DNA from: W0P28-013 sp051878315
GTDB taxonomy: Bacteria; Bacteroidota; Bacteroidia; Bacteroidales; Paludibacteraceae
DNA: 64,000 nucleotides
Assembly (NCBI GenBank): GCA_051878315.1
Contig: JBJEJW010000025.1
Location: 7,919 to 71,918, forward strand
Direction of reading: 5' to 3'
Shown: positions 31,454 to 40,095 of the stretch, in pieces
How the letters are laid out: each line of letters starts with the position of its first letter
Numbering within the stretch: position 1 is the first letter of the stretch
The notes under the pieces: model-generated
What the model saw: the letters and a program-made list of their open reading frames with translations, nothing else
What the model was told of the DNA's origin: nothing
Databases searched by the model: none
Program-made: the position numbers and the translations under genes

Positions 31454-31954
31454 TTAGAGTATGCCCAATTCTTTTTTGATGAGCGGCGTGGCATCGACGG
31501 CTTTGGGCGATTTGTAAAGCAGTCCTGCTTCCGATTCGAAAATCAGGAAAAAATTGTTTTTTTGTCCAACCGTTTCGATGGCGGCGCGCAGTTTGTCTTG
31601 TACGGGTTTCAGCAGGGTTTGTTGTTTGGCTTGAGCCTCTTGTTGCAGTGTTTGATAAGTGGTTTGCAAACGTTCCTGCATGCTGTACAACTCTTCTTCG
31701 CGTGCGGCGCGTATGGCATCCGACAAGTTGTTTTTCTCGGCATCGTAGGCTTTGGCTTTTGTCTGTATTTCGGCCTGCATATCCTGCAAATATTTGGTAT
31801 TTTTTTCGTTAAAGTCGGCCATTTGTTTTTCGATGTCGCTGATTTCGGGCATCAGCATCATCACTTCTTGCGTGCTGACGTATCCGATTTTAATCTCTTG
31901 TGCCATAGCCATCATGGGCAATAGTGCGGCAAAAAATAATGCAATTTTCTTCAT
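31454..31954 (-). CDS. Skp/OmpH family periplasmic chaperone (second copy)
   Basis: 166 residues. Signal peptide LFFAALLPMMAMAQ. Mature start IKIGYVSTQEVMMLMPEISD, a helical coiled section rich in Gln, Glu and Ala (residues 45-120), and an end FFLIFESEAGLLYKSPKAVD followed by ATPLIKKELGI. It is the usual second ompH gene after bamA in Bacteroidota. Role as above: holding nascent barrel proteins in the periplasm. Confidence 0.88.
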   Translation of the reverse strand: MKKIALFFAALLPMMAMAQEIKIGYVSTQEVMMLMPEISDIEKQMADFNEKNTKYLQDMQAEIQTKAKAYDAEKNNLSDAIRAAREEELYSMQERLQTTYQTLQQEAQAKQQTLLKPVQDKLRAAIETVGQKNNFFLIFESEAGLLYKSPKAVDATPLIKKELGIL

Positions 31955-32003
31955 TTTCTTAATTTTTTTATTGCGTTTGTTTTTCGGCTACAAAGGTAGT
32001 AAT

Positions 32004-32519
32004 TTATTTTGAATATCCAAGTTTTTCGAGTACTTCATCGCTGACATCGATTTTTGGTGCTGCATACACCAAGCTCATGTCCGACGATTTGTCGATGATG
32101 AGTTGATAACCTTTTTCGGTGGCAACGCTTTGTACAGCGGTGAAAATCTCTTCGTGAATAGGTTTCATCAGACTTTCGCGTTTTTTGTAAAGTTCGCCTT
32201 CAACGCCGAAATACTTGCGTTTCAGTTCGTTGGCTTCTTTTTCTTTGGCAACGATTTCTTCTTCGCGTTGCACTTTCATGTCGTCAGTCAGAAATACGAG
32301 TTCGGTTTGGTAATTTTTGTACATGGTTTGTACTTCGGCCAATGTGTTTTCGACCTCTTTTTGCCATTTCTTCGATAGTTGGTCGAGTTGTTCGTTGGCG
32401 GTTTCGTAGGCAGGTATGGCTTTCAGAATGTAGTCCATATCGACCAAAGCAAATTTTTGTGCATCGATGGCCGTGGCGGCAATCAGTGCGAAGGCTAAAG
32501 TTAAGACAATTTTTTTCAT
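32004..32519 (-). CDS. Skp/OmpH family periplasmic chaperone (first copy)
   Basis: 171 residues from ATG 32519; the frame extends into bamA without a plausible start. Signal peptide LTLAFALIAATAIDAQ. Mature start FALVDMDYILKAIPAYETAN, long helical middle (LDQLSKKWQKEVENTLAEVQ onward), end YQLIIDKSSDMSLVYAAPKI with DVSDEVLEKLGY. It lies 62 bases after bamA, the customary place for the first OmpH chaperone in this phylum. Confidence 0.92.
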   Translation of the reverse strand: MKKIVLTLAFALIAATAIDAQKFALVDMDYILKAIPAYETANEQLDQLSKKWQKEVENTLAEVQTMYKNYQTELVFLTDDMKVQREEEIVAKEKEANELKRKYFGVEGELYKKRESLMKPIHEEIFTAVQSVATEKGYQLIIDKSSDMSLVYAAPKIDVSDEVLEKLGYSK

Positions 32520-32581
32520 GTTTGTGTAATTTTTGGTTTGTTTATTTATAAATGTTTTTGTTGCAAAAAGTGTGCCAAATG

Positions 32582-35254
32582 TTAAAATTCTTGTCCGAGT
32601 ACGAAGTGGAATTGGCTGCCGCCATGTTCCTTGTCGTCGAAGCCCCAGCCCCAATCGACGCCAAGTAGGCCGAACATGGGCAGATAGACTCTGAGACCAA
32701 CGCCCGCCGAACGTTTCAGGTCGAAGGGGTTGAATTTTTTGAAGTCGCTCCAGCAGTTACCTGCCTCTACGAAAGCCAACGCCCAAATGTTTGTTTGTCC
32801 TTTCAGCAAGATGGGGTAGCGTAGTTCCATAGTGAGACGCGTGTATAGGTTGCCGTTGTAGTAACCGTTGTTGTCAACCGGTGTGAGCGACAGGTTTTCG
32901 TATCCGCGTAAACCGATGGTTTCGGTGCCTGCTGTGGTGTAGCCCGACATGCCGTCGCCACCGAGGGTGAATTTTTCGAAGGGCGACTGTTTATGTTTGT
33001 TGTAGTAGCCCAAGAAACCGTATTCGGCGCGTGTCATCAGCACGAGTTTTTCGTCGTGGGTGAGTGGCGTAAACATTTTGGCAGTGAATTTCCATTTGTG
33101 GTATTCGAGCCAGCGTACCTGCTCTTCGAGCGGCATGGTGCTGTAGTCTTTGCCATCGACCAGCGAGTAGGGGAATGTGGCTTTGACCGATAGGGCGAAC
33201 GACGAGCCGCGACGTGTGTAGATGGGGTTGAATATGGAGTTGCGCGACCATGTGATGCCGATGGATAGGTTGTTCGACACGGCGTTGGTCAAACCGGCGA
33301 ACAGATAAGAGTAGTTCCAGTCTTTCAGATGGTAGCGTTGGTACGACAATTCGGTGTAAAGGCTGAAATAGTCGTCGGGCCACGATAGTCGCGTGCCTAT
33401 GCCGACAGCAACACCGAGGGTGCGCAGATATACGTTTTTGTCGTATTCCGATTCGCCCGTGTAGTAGCCGTTGTTGTAATAGTAATTGTTGCCGTAATAA
33501 CTATTGTAATAACTATTAATCAGATTGGCATAGTTTTCGCGGAATCGTTTGCTGTAGCCTGTTTGTATGGAGTAATAGACGCTTATCGACAGTGAGTTCG
33601 GTCGTTTGCCGCCCAGCCAAGGTTCGTAGAACGATATGCCGTAGTTTTGGTAGTAGATGCCGTTGGTTTGTGCACGTATGCTCAAGGTTTGGCCTTCGCC
33701 TTGTGGCACTATTTTGTACATCTCTTTTTTGAAGAGGTTTTGGATGGCGAAGTTGGTGAATTTGAGTGCTAACGAGAAAACAACACCCGATTGTCCGTAA
33801 CCGGCCGAAAATTCGATTTGGTCGCTCGATTTTGTTTCGAGGTTGAGACCGATGTCGACAGTGCCGTCTTCGGGATTTGGTTGTATATCGACACCGGTGA
33901 AGAGTTTTTCTTCGTCGAATTGTTTCATTTGCGCTAGTTCGCGCAATGTACGTATCAAGTCTGATTGACTGTAAAGATTTCCCGGTTTGATGCGCAGTTC
34001 GCGACGTATAACGTGCTCGTACAAACGCGTGTTGCCTGTGATGGTAATGTTGTTGATGGTGGCCTGTTTACCTTCGTATATACGCATTTCGTAGTCGATG
34101 CTGTCGCCTTCGATGTTGATTTCGACAGGGTCGAGGTTGAAGAACAGATAGCCGTTGTCCTGATAGAGTTTTGCTACGGCATCGTCGTCTTCGTTCAAGC
34201 GTTTGTTCAGTTGTTTCAGGTTGTAGATGTCGCCACGACGTATGTTCAGCACATGCGATAAGTATTCGCTAGGGTAAACGGTGTTGCCTGCCCAAGTGAT
34301 GTTGCGGAAGTAGTATTTTTTGCCCTCGTCGATGGTGAGGTACACATCGACATGGTTTTCGTCGTATTTGGCCACGCTGTCGTAGGTGATGGTGGCATCG
34401 CGATAACCTATTTCGTTGTATTTTGCGATGAGTAGCGATTTGTCGTTTTCAAATTCCGATGCGATGAATTTTTTGCTGCGGAAGAGCGTGAGTAGATTTT
34501 TCGGTCGGTTGGTTTTTTTCATCGCGAGGTCTATCTTGTTGAGTGACAGTGCGTTGTTGCCTTCGACGTAGATTTCGTGTACGCGTACTTTATCTTTTTT
34601 ATCGACATTGACATCGAGCAAGACCGAGCCGGGTTGTGTGGGGTCCGGTTTTTGGTATATAACGACTGAGGCGTTGTAATAGCCTTTGCCGGCCATCTCT
34701 TTTTGTATGGCTATTTTGGCGCGGTCGAGCAGGTCGGGTGTTATCTGGTTGCCGCGTGCAAGTCCGGTTTTTGGCTCAACGTCTTCTTCTTCCGATTTTT
34801 TCAGACCGTAGTAGTTGACGCGCGATATGCGTGGTCGTTGTTTTAGGGCTATTTCGAGCCATACTTGTCCGTCGTCGATTTTGTTGGCCAAAATTTTGAC
34901 GTCGGAGAAATAGCCTTGTTTCCAAAAACGTTTCACGGCATTGGTGATGTCGGCGCCTGGTATTTTGATTTTTTGTCCTTTCGACAATCCCGAAAATCCG
35001 ATGATAATAAAATCTTCGTAAGTGTCGGCACCGGTTACTTTGATGTCGGCAATGGTGAGTTCTTCGGCCGGCATAGCGTAGTCGATGACGGGTTTGGCGG
35101 CTTCGGGAATAGTATTTTCGACGATGTTGATGCGCGTGGTGTCGTCGGGCATTTGCGCGAGTGCGGGCGCAATGCTGTCGGTGTGTTGTGCGAGCGTGTT
35201 GACTGTTGTCGCCAACGATAGTAACAGGCAATATGTTTTGATGTTTTTGCGCAT
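32582..35254 (-). CDS. bamA: Outer membrane protein assembly factor BamA
   Basis: 890 residues, as usual for Bacteroidota. A signal peptide is followed by a linker and five POTRA-type repeats (for example ADIKVTGADTYEDFIIIGFS and HEIYVEGNNALSLNKI), then a 16-strand barrel domain from about residue 490 (YGQSGVVFSLALKFTNF). The VRGF-like motif region appears as IGLRGYENLSLTPVDNNGYY, and the C-terminus ends in FHFVLGQEF with the terminal Phe. An Asn/Tyr-rich insertion (YYNSYYGNNYYYNNGYY) lies in one barrel loop. It inserts barrel proteins in the outer membrane. The operon order DUF6089-uppS-bamA-ompH-ompH is the normal one. Confidence 0.96.
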   Translation of the reverse strand: MRKNIKTYCLLLSLATTVNTLAQHTDSIAPALAQMPDDTTRINIVENTIPEAAKPVIDYAMPAEELTIADIKVTGADTYEDFIIIGFSGLSKGQKIKIPGADITNAVKRFWKQGYFSDVKILANKIDDGQVWLEIALKQRPRISRVNYYGLKKSEEEDVEPKTGLARGNQITPDLLDRAKIAIQKEMAGKGYYNASVVIYQKPDPTQPGSVLLDVNVDKKDKVRVHEIYVEGNNALSLNKIDLAMKKTNRPKNLLTLFRSKKFIASEFENDKSLLIAKYNEIGYRDATITYDSVAKYDENHVDVYLTIDEGKKYYFRNITWAGNTVYPSEYLSHVLNIRRGDIYNLKQLNKRLNEDDDAVAKLYQDNGYLFFNLDPVEINIEGDSIDYEMRIYEGKQATINNITITGNTRLYEHVIRRELRIKPGNLYSQSDLIRTLRELAQMKQFDEEKLFTGVDIQPNPEDGTVDIGLNLETKSSDQIEFSAGYGQSGVVFSLALKFTNFAIQNLFKKEMYKIVPQGEGQTLSIRAQTNGIYYQNYGISFYEPWLGGKRPNSLSISVYYSIQTGYSKRFRENYANLINSYYNSYYGNNYYYNNGYYTGESEYDKNVYLRTLGVAVGIGTRLSWPDDYFSLYTELSYQRYHLKDWNYSYLFAGLTNAVSNNLSIGITWSRNSIFNPIYTRRGSSFALSVKATFPYSLVDGKDYSTMPLEEQVRWLEYHKWKFTAKMFTPLTHDEKLVLMTRAEYGFLGYYNKHKQSPFEKFTLGGDGMSGYTTAGTETIGLRGYENLSLTPVDNNGYYNGNLYTRLTMELRYPILLKGQTNIWALAFVEAGNCWSDFKKFNPFDLKRSAGVGLRVYLPMFGLLGVDWGWGFDDKEHGGSQFHFVLGQEF

Positions 35255-35262
35255 TTAGTTGA

Positions 35263-36018
35263 TTATTTGCCGGTTATCTGTTCGCTGGTTTTACCGAAAC
35301 GTCGTTCGCGGTGTTGGTAATCGACTATGGCTTTATACAATTCTTCTTCGCGGAAGTCGGGCCAATGTGTCGGTGTGAAGTAGAGTTCGCTGTAGGCGAT
35401 TTGCCATAACAAGAAGTTGCTGATGCGCACTTCGCCACTAGTTCTTATCAGTAGATCGGGGTCTGGGATGCGAGCGGTAGTGAGTGCAGCCGATATGGTT
35501 TGCTCGGTTATGTCGTCGGGTTGCATTGTACCGTTTTTCACTTGTTGTGCTATGTGTTGCATGGCGTCGGTCAGTTCCCAGCGTGCCGAGTAACTGAGTG
35601 CCAATACGAGCGATAGTCCGGTGTTTTTGGCCGTTTCGTCGATACATTGTTGCAGGCGTGCGGCTACCGGTACCGGCATGCGTTTGAGGTCGCCTATGGC
35701 GAGCAGACGGATGTTGTTTTGGTGGAATGTCGGTGTTTCTTTCACAATGTTTTCGACCAGCAGTCCCATCAAGGCATCGACTTCGGCTTGCGGGCGGTTC
35801 CAATTTTCGGTGGAAAATGTGTAGAGTGTCAGGTATTTGATGCCGAGTTCGGTGGCGGCTTCGGTGATTTTTCGTACCGAAACGACGCCGTTTTGGTGTC
35901 CGATCAAGCGATCGTATCCGCGCTCTTTGGCCCAACGTCCGTTGCCGTCCATGATGATGGCGATGTGTTGTGGCAGGTTGTTGCGGTCGATTTGCGATTT
36001 ATATGTTTTTGCGTTCAT
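35263..36018 (-). CDS. uppS: Undecaprenyl diphosphate synthase
   Basis: 251 residues. The catalytic start IAIIMDGNGRWAKERG (about 20-35), GHQNGVVSVRKI, YTFSTENWNRP, and the substrate-binding RTSGEVRISNFLLWQIAYSE with ELYF. It condenses isopentenyl units onto farnesyl diphosphate to give the C55 lipid carrier for cell wall synthesis. Its ATG overlaps the TGA of the upstream DUF6089 gene, and bamA starts eight bases after its stop, so the three are transcribed and probably translated together. Confidence 0.96.
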   Translation of the reverse strand: MNAKTYKSQIDRNNLPQHIAIIMDGNGRWAKERGYDRLIGHQNGVVSVRKITEAATELGIKYLTLYTFSTENWNRPQAEVDALMGLLVENIVKETPTFHQNNIRLLAIGDLKRMPVPVAARLQQCIDETAKNTGLSLVLALSYSARWELTDAMQHIAQQVKNGTMQPDDITEQTISAALTTARIPDPDLLIRTSGEVRISNFLLWQIAYSELYFTPTHWPDFREEELYKAIVDYQHRERRFGKTSEQITGK

Positions 36019-36695
36019 CGTTTCGATTTTATTTTAGTTATTTTTCGGCATGGTGCGCATATTTCAAGGAAATCGCACGAGAGGTATAGTCCAAACGTAG
36101 AGAACCAATCGCGATTGTTGAACACGCCGGCGTTCAGATGGTAGGGGTCGTCGATATTATCGAAATCGTCGGTGAGCAGTTTGTGCATAGTCCATGCTGC
36201 GCCGATGTTCCAGCGTCGTCCGAGTTTTACTTTGACTCCCAATCCGAACGGCACGTTTGCCGCAAAATGTGTGTGCGCGAGGTCGTAGGCTGTGAACCCG
36301 ACTCCTGCAAACACGTATGGTGTTACTATCGAAGCGTTCTCTTCGTATTTGCGTGCGCCATAGTTCCAAAAATTGAACGTGTATAGTGCGCTTACATCGA
36401 CGAAATCGGTGTTTGTTCGTTGTCCTTCGACTGGTTCGATGCCGGCGTAGCCGCCGTTAATTTCGATACCAAATTCGTGATGCCCCGAATGTTTATATTT
36501 CAAAAAACCGCCAAACGATGGTCCTATTTTGGTGAATGGCACTGCGTTAACATCGCCTAAATAGAATGCTCCTCCGCCGTTTAGTCCGAACTCGATATAA
36601 TATTTTACGAGGTCGGGGTTACGTTGTGCCGCCACCGATGTTGCAAGGCACAAAATCAACATTGTAAGTGTTTTGTGTAAACTGTTTTTGAGCAT
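36015..36695 (-). CDS. DUF6089 outer membrane protein
   Basis: 226 residues from ATG 36695. Signal peptide LTMLILCLATSVAAQ. The mature part is an eight-strand-like barrel pattern: YIEFGLNGGGAFYLGDVNAV, GGFLKYKHSGHHEFGIEING, VTPYVFAGVGFTAYDL, VPFGLGVKVKLGRRWNIGAA. It has two Cys near the C-terminus and a basic end. The family (DUF6089) precedes uppS-bamA throughout Bacteroidota and may assist barrel assembly; this is inference from context. Confidence 0.85.
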   Translation of the reverse strand: MLKNSLHKTLTMLILCLATSVAAQRNPDLVKYYIEFGLNGGGAFYLGDVNAVPFTKIGPSFGGFLKYKHSGHHEFGIEINGGYAGIEPVEGQRTNTDFVDVSALYTFNFWNYGARKYEENASIVTPYVFAGVGFTAYDLAHTHFAANVPFGLGVKVKLGRRWNIGAAWTMHKLLTDDFDNIDDPYHLNAGVFNNRDWFSTFGLYLSCDFLEICAPCRKITKIKSKR

Positions 36696-36747
36696 AAAAT
36701 AGACAACTTCACACAAATAGAACGTACGAATGTTTGAAAAATTGCTG

Positions 36748-36755
36748 CAAAAATA
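36748..36755 (-). promoter_or_regulatory. -7 element of the DUF6089-uppS-bamA operon
   Basis: Minus-strand TATTTTTG, 52 bases before the ATG at 36695. At the -33 position the minus strand reads CCTGA, one change from TTG. Confidence 0.55.
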
Positions 36756-36850
36756 GTGTTTTTTCTTGAGATTCAGGCTATAAAAGTGGTTGTAGCGGTT
36801 GTTTTTAACAAAAAAAAGTACAAAATGCTGTTATTTGTTGACAAAAAATG

Positions 36851-37465
36851 TCAGAAATCGAGTTTTAGTTGTCGTTCAAGCAGTTGAAAAGTGATGCGGT
36901 GATGTGGTGTTGTGCCGTAGTGTTCGATGGCTGCGCGGTGTTTGACTGTCGGGTAACCTTTGTTGGCTTGCCAATCGTATTGCGGGAAATCGTTGGCCAG
37001 CCGACACATGTATTCGTCGCGATGTGTTTTGGCTAACACCGATGCTGCGGCGATGGATAGATATTTGCCGTCGCCTTTGACGATGGTGCGGTACGGAATG
37101 TTACGGTAGGGTTTGAAACGGTTGCCGTCGATGATGAGGTGTTGTGGTGCGACGGCAAGTGCGTCGATGGCGCGATGCATGGCCAAAATGGAGGCAGCGA
37201 GTATGTTTATTTCGTCGATTTCGTGTGGCGATACTTGTGCTACGGCCCATGCCACGGCTTCGCGCTCGATGATGGGGCGTAATAAGTTACGCTGTCGTTC
37301 GGTGAGTTGCTTGCTGTCGTTGAGGAGCGGATTTTCGAAGTCGTCGGGCAAAATGACGGCGGCTGCGAAGACTGGCCCTGCCAAACAGCCTCGACCGGCT
37401 TCGTCGCATCCGGCTTCGAGTATGCCGGGTAGCAGGTTGTGTGCAAGTGGCTGATGTTGTTTCAT
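36851..37465 (-). CDS. rnhB: Ribonuclease HII
   Basis: 204 residues. Catalytic residues in LEAGCDEAGRGCLAGPVFAA (Asp 20 and Glu 21 region), DGNRFKPYRNIPY with the third Asp, and AAASVLAKTHRDEYM with the fourth. It cleaves RNA in RNA-DNA hybrids and single ribonucleotides in DNA. It is transcribed alone; a TACCTTTG element at 37471-37478 lies five bases before the ATG, again leaving almost no leader. Confidence 0.94.
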   Translation of the reverse strand: MKQHQPLAHNLLPGILEAGCDEAGRGCLAGPVFAAAVILPDDFENPLLNDSKQLTERQRNLLRPIIEREAVAWAVAQVSPHEIDEINILAASILAMHRAIDALAVAPQHLIIDGNRFKPYRNIPYRTIVKGDGKYLSIAAASVLAKTHRDEYMCRLANDFPQYDWQANKGYPTVKHRAAIEHYGTTPHHRITFQLLERQLKLDF

Positions 37466-37470
37466 GTGTA

Positions 37471-37478
37471 CAAAGGTA
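37471..37478 (-). promoter_or_regulatory. -7 element of rnhB
   Basis: Minus-strand TACCTTTG ending six bases before the ATG at 37465. No clear -33 TTTG. It implies a nearly leaderless transcript. Confidence 0.5.
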
Positions 37479-37534
37479 CAGTATTTTGTTGGTCTGTTAT
37501 GTTAAAAATATATAAAAATTTACTTTGTATAGTG

Positions 37535-37563
37535 TTGTTGGTTGGGAAAAAGTTGTAATTTTG
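37535..37563 (+). promoter_or_regulatory. Promoter of the TolC-HlyD-MFS operon
   Basis: TTG at 37535-37537, an 18-base spacer, TAATTTTG at 37556-37563. The leader to the ATG at 37676 is about 107 bases and AT-rich without an evident hairpin. Confidence 0.65.
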
Positions 37564-37675
37564 CAGGTCGATTTTTGTGAAAATCGTTCTTTTTGATGTA
37601 TTGCGCCTTGGTAAAGGCAAGGGTTTTCCCCTATAATATTCCGTGATTGTATTTTGTTTTATTGAGGATTAACCT

Positions 37676-39064
37676 ATGACCAAGAGGCGTTTTTTCGTTT
37701 TGGGGTTGGTGTGTCTATGGTGTACCAACCTTTGTTTTACTCAGAGTTTAGTTGTGTCGGATTCGGTGCGCGTGTCGCTGTCCGATTTGTTTGTTTTGGC
37801 CGATACGACATGTGTTACGATGCGTTTGTCGGCAGCTGCGGTGTGTGCGGCTAATGAAGGCGTGTTGCAGGCACGGTCACAGTTGTTTCCGCATGTAGGT
37901 GTGAGTGTCAGTGGCAGTTATATTGGCGATGCGGTGTTGATGGGTCGCGATTTTTCGGCTCGAGGTACGACTACGGTGATACTGCCGGGTTTGGGCGCAC
38001 AGAGCGTTGACAATGGTTTGCAGCCGACACCACATTGGGGCAATTCGTTTGTGTTCGAAGCGTCGCAAGTGATTTTTGCGGGTGGCGCATTGAAAGCCGG
38101 TGTCGAACTGGCGAAATTGAACGAGCGTATTGCCGAACTCGACATGGCGAAAAATCGACAGGAAATACGTTTTGTATTGGTTGGCTATTATCTTGACCTT
38201 GTTCGGTTGGCTAATAGGCAGCGCGTGGTGTCGCAACATTTGGAACAAACGGCACAAGTGTTACAGTTGATGCGTGCGCGCGAGTCGGAGGGTGTTGTAT
38301 TGGCGAACGATTTGATTCGCTACGAATTGAAATACAAACAGTTGCAGTTGTCGGCCGTACAGTTGTCGGAGGCGGAAAATGTTATTGGACATCAACTACA
38401 GACCTTGTTGCATCGTCCCGATTGCGTATTGTTGCCCGATACGCAGGCTTTGCGTGCTACGTTCACCACGTTTGATGCTACGTTGCCCGAGTCGATGTGG
38501 CAAACGTGTGCCGGCGATTCGAATATCAATATTCAGCAGGCGATGTTGGCCGTAGATGTGGCCGATAAGCAGGTTAAAGCGGTACGTGCGGCATCGTTGC
38601 CCAAGGTGGCGCTGGTGGTGCGCGACGAACTTTTCGGGCCTTACACGTCGGATTTAATCCCGGTTGATGCTAATGTCAATGCTTGGTTTGTCGGATTGGG
38701 AATCAATTATGATTTGAGTTCCATTTGGCAAAATCGGCATGCCGTGCGCAAAGCCAAAGCGACATGCGATGTGGCACGATGGCAAGCCGAAGCGGCGCGT
38801 GAACGTGTCGATAACGACATTCATGCGGCTTATAGTCGTATGCTGACGGCCGGTATCGAAATAGAAACACAGCGCAAACAGGTGGAATTGGCGGCACGCA
38901 ATTATGATACGATGCTGAGTCGTTATAGTAACGATTTGGTGTTGTTGACCGATTTGTTGGATGCGTCGACCGTAAAATTGCAGGCCGATATGGCATTGGT
39001 TGCGGCCGAAATAGATTGGCTTTACTATTATTATCAACTCAAATATTTTAGTCATACATTATGA
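37676..39064 (+). CDS. TolC-family outer membrane efflux protein
   Basis: 462 residues with a signal peptide (FVLGLVCLWCTNLCFTQS). Two repeats of helix-rich OEP domain are visible, for example AAAVCAANEGVLQARSQLFP at the start of the first and QQAMLAVDVADKQVKAVRAA at the start of the second, with strand segments such as HVGVSVSGSYIGDAVL between. The product forms the trimeric channel of a tripartite pump. The TGA overlaps the ATG of the next gene (ATGA), so it is the first gene of a TolC-HlyD-MFS operon. Confidence 0.88.
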   Translation: MTKRRFFVLGLVCLWCTNLCFTQSLVVSDSVRVSLSDLFVLADTTCVTMRLSAAAVCAANEGVLQARSQLFPHVGVSVSGSYIGDAVLMGRDFSARGTTTVILPGLGAQSVDNGLQPTPHWGNSFVFEASQVIFAGGALKAGVELAKLNERIAELDMAKNRQEIRFVLVGYYLDLVRLANRQRVVSQHLEQTAQVLQLMRARESEGVVLANDLIRYELKYKQLQLSAVQLSEAENVIGHQLQTLLHRPDCVLLPDTQALRATFTTFDATLPESMWQTCAGDSNINIQQAMLAVDVADKQVKAVRAASLPKVALVVRDELFGPYTSDLIPVDANVNAWFVGLGINYDLSSIWQNRHAVRKAKATCDVARWQAEAARERVDNDIHAAYSRMLTAGIEIETQRKQVELAARNYDTMLSRYSNDLVLLTDLLDASTVKLQADMALVAAEIDWLYYYYQLKYFSHTL

Positions 39065-40095
39065 ATGTTTCAAAATTGAAAGTTTACATTTACAATTCGG
39101 TTATAGTCGTATTGTTGGTGTGCGGTGTTGCGTATGCGGTGTTGCAGTTTGTGCATTTCGGTAGGGTAGAATATACCGATAATGCGCGTGTGTGTCGGCA
39201 TATAGCGCCGCAAAATGTGCGTGTGCAGGGTTTTATCAAGGAGATTCGTTTTGAAGCCTACCAGTCGGTCAACAAAGGCGACACGCTTGTCGTGTTGGAA
39301 GATGCCGAATACCGTTTGCGGTTGGCGCAAGCGCAATCCGATTTGGCGCGCGCCGAACAAAACAGCAAAGCCACAGGGCGCAGTATTCGTACTACGACGT
39401 TGAATATGGGCGTAACCGATGCTTCGATTGATGAAGCGCGTGTCAATATGGAGAAGTGGCAACGCGACGACGAGCGTTATGCCAATTTGCTGCAAGCCAA
39501 AGCTGTAACGCAACAGCAATACGACCAAGTGCATACGGCCTATTTGGGTGCAAAAGCGCGTTACGAGCAGTTGTGCCAAACGCGTAGCGTGCAGGCTAAT
39601 GTGGCAGTCGAGCAGGAACATCATTTGTCGGCAGCCGAAGCCGCGTTGCAACAAGCACAGGCAGCGGTCGATTTGGCACGCCTGAATTTGTCGTATTGTT
39701 GCGTGTTGGCTACGCATAGTGGTGTGGTGGGTGCACGCGACATTAACGTCGGACAGTTGGTCAATCCCGGACAAACCTTGTTGAGCATTGTCGATGCCGG
39801 CGATTTGTGGGTCGAAGCGAATTATCGCGAAAGCCAATTATCTAACATTCATGTCGGGTCGCCGGTAACTATTCGTGTCGATGCAGTGCCCGACGAAGTG
39901 TATATAGGTACTGTCGAGCGATTGAGCGATGCAACGGGCAGTGCTTTTTCGTTGTTGCCGATCGACAATGCCACAGGTAATTTCGTAAAGGTGGAGCAAC
40001 GCTTGCCGGTGCGTATTGCACTTGATGGAAATAGTCCTGAAGCGTTGGACAAGTTGCGTGCCGGTTATAGTGTCGAGTGTGATGTCGCATACTGA
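39061..40095 (+). CDS. HlyD/EmrA-type membrane fusion protein
   Basis: 344 residues. A single N-terminal membrane segment (YNSVIVVLLVCGVAYAVLQF), biotinyl-lipoyl-like halves (NVRVQGFIKEIRFEAYQSVN ... GDTLVVLED and SGVVGARDINVGQLVNPGQT), a long helical hairpin between them (residues about 85-205, rich in Gln/Ala), and a beta-barrel end with LWVEANYRESQLSNIHVGSP. It links the inner membrane transporter with the TolC channel. Overlaps the MFS gene by 14 bases. Confidence 0.9.
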   Translation: MNVSKLKVYIYNSVIVVLLVCGVAYAVLQFVHFGRVEYTDNARVCRHIAPQNVRVQGFIKEIRFEAYQSVNKGDTLVVLEDAEYRLRLAQAQSDLARAEQNSKATGRSIRTTTLNMGVTDASIDEARVNMEKWQRDDERYANLLQAKAVTQQQYDQVHTAYLGAKARYEQLCQTRSVQANVAVEQEHHLSAAEAALQQAQAAVDLARLNLSYCCVLATHSGVVGARDINVGQLVNPGQTLLSIVDAGDLWVEANYRESQLSNIHVGSPVTIRVDAVPDEVYIGTVERLSDATGSAFSLLPIDNATGNFVKVEQRLPVRIALDGNSPEALDKLRAGYSVECDVAY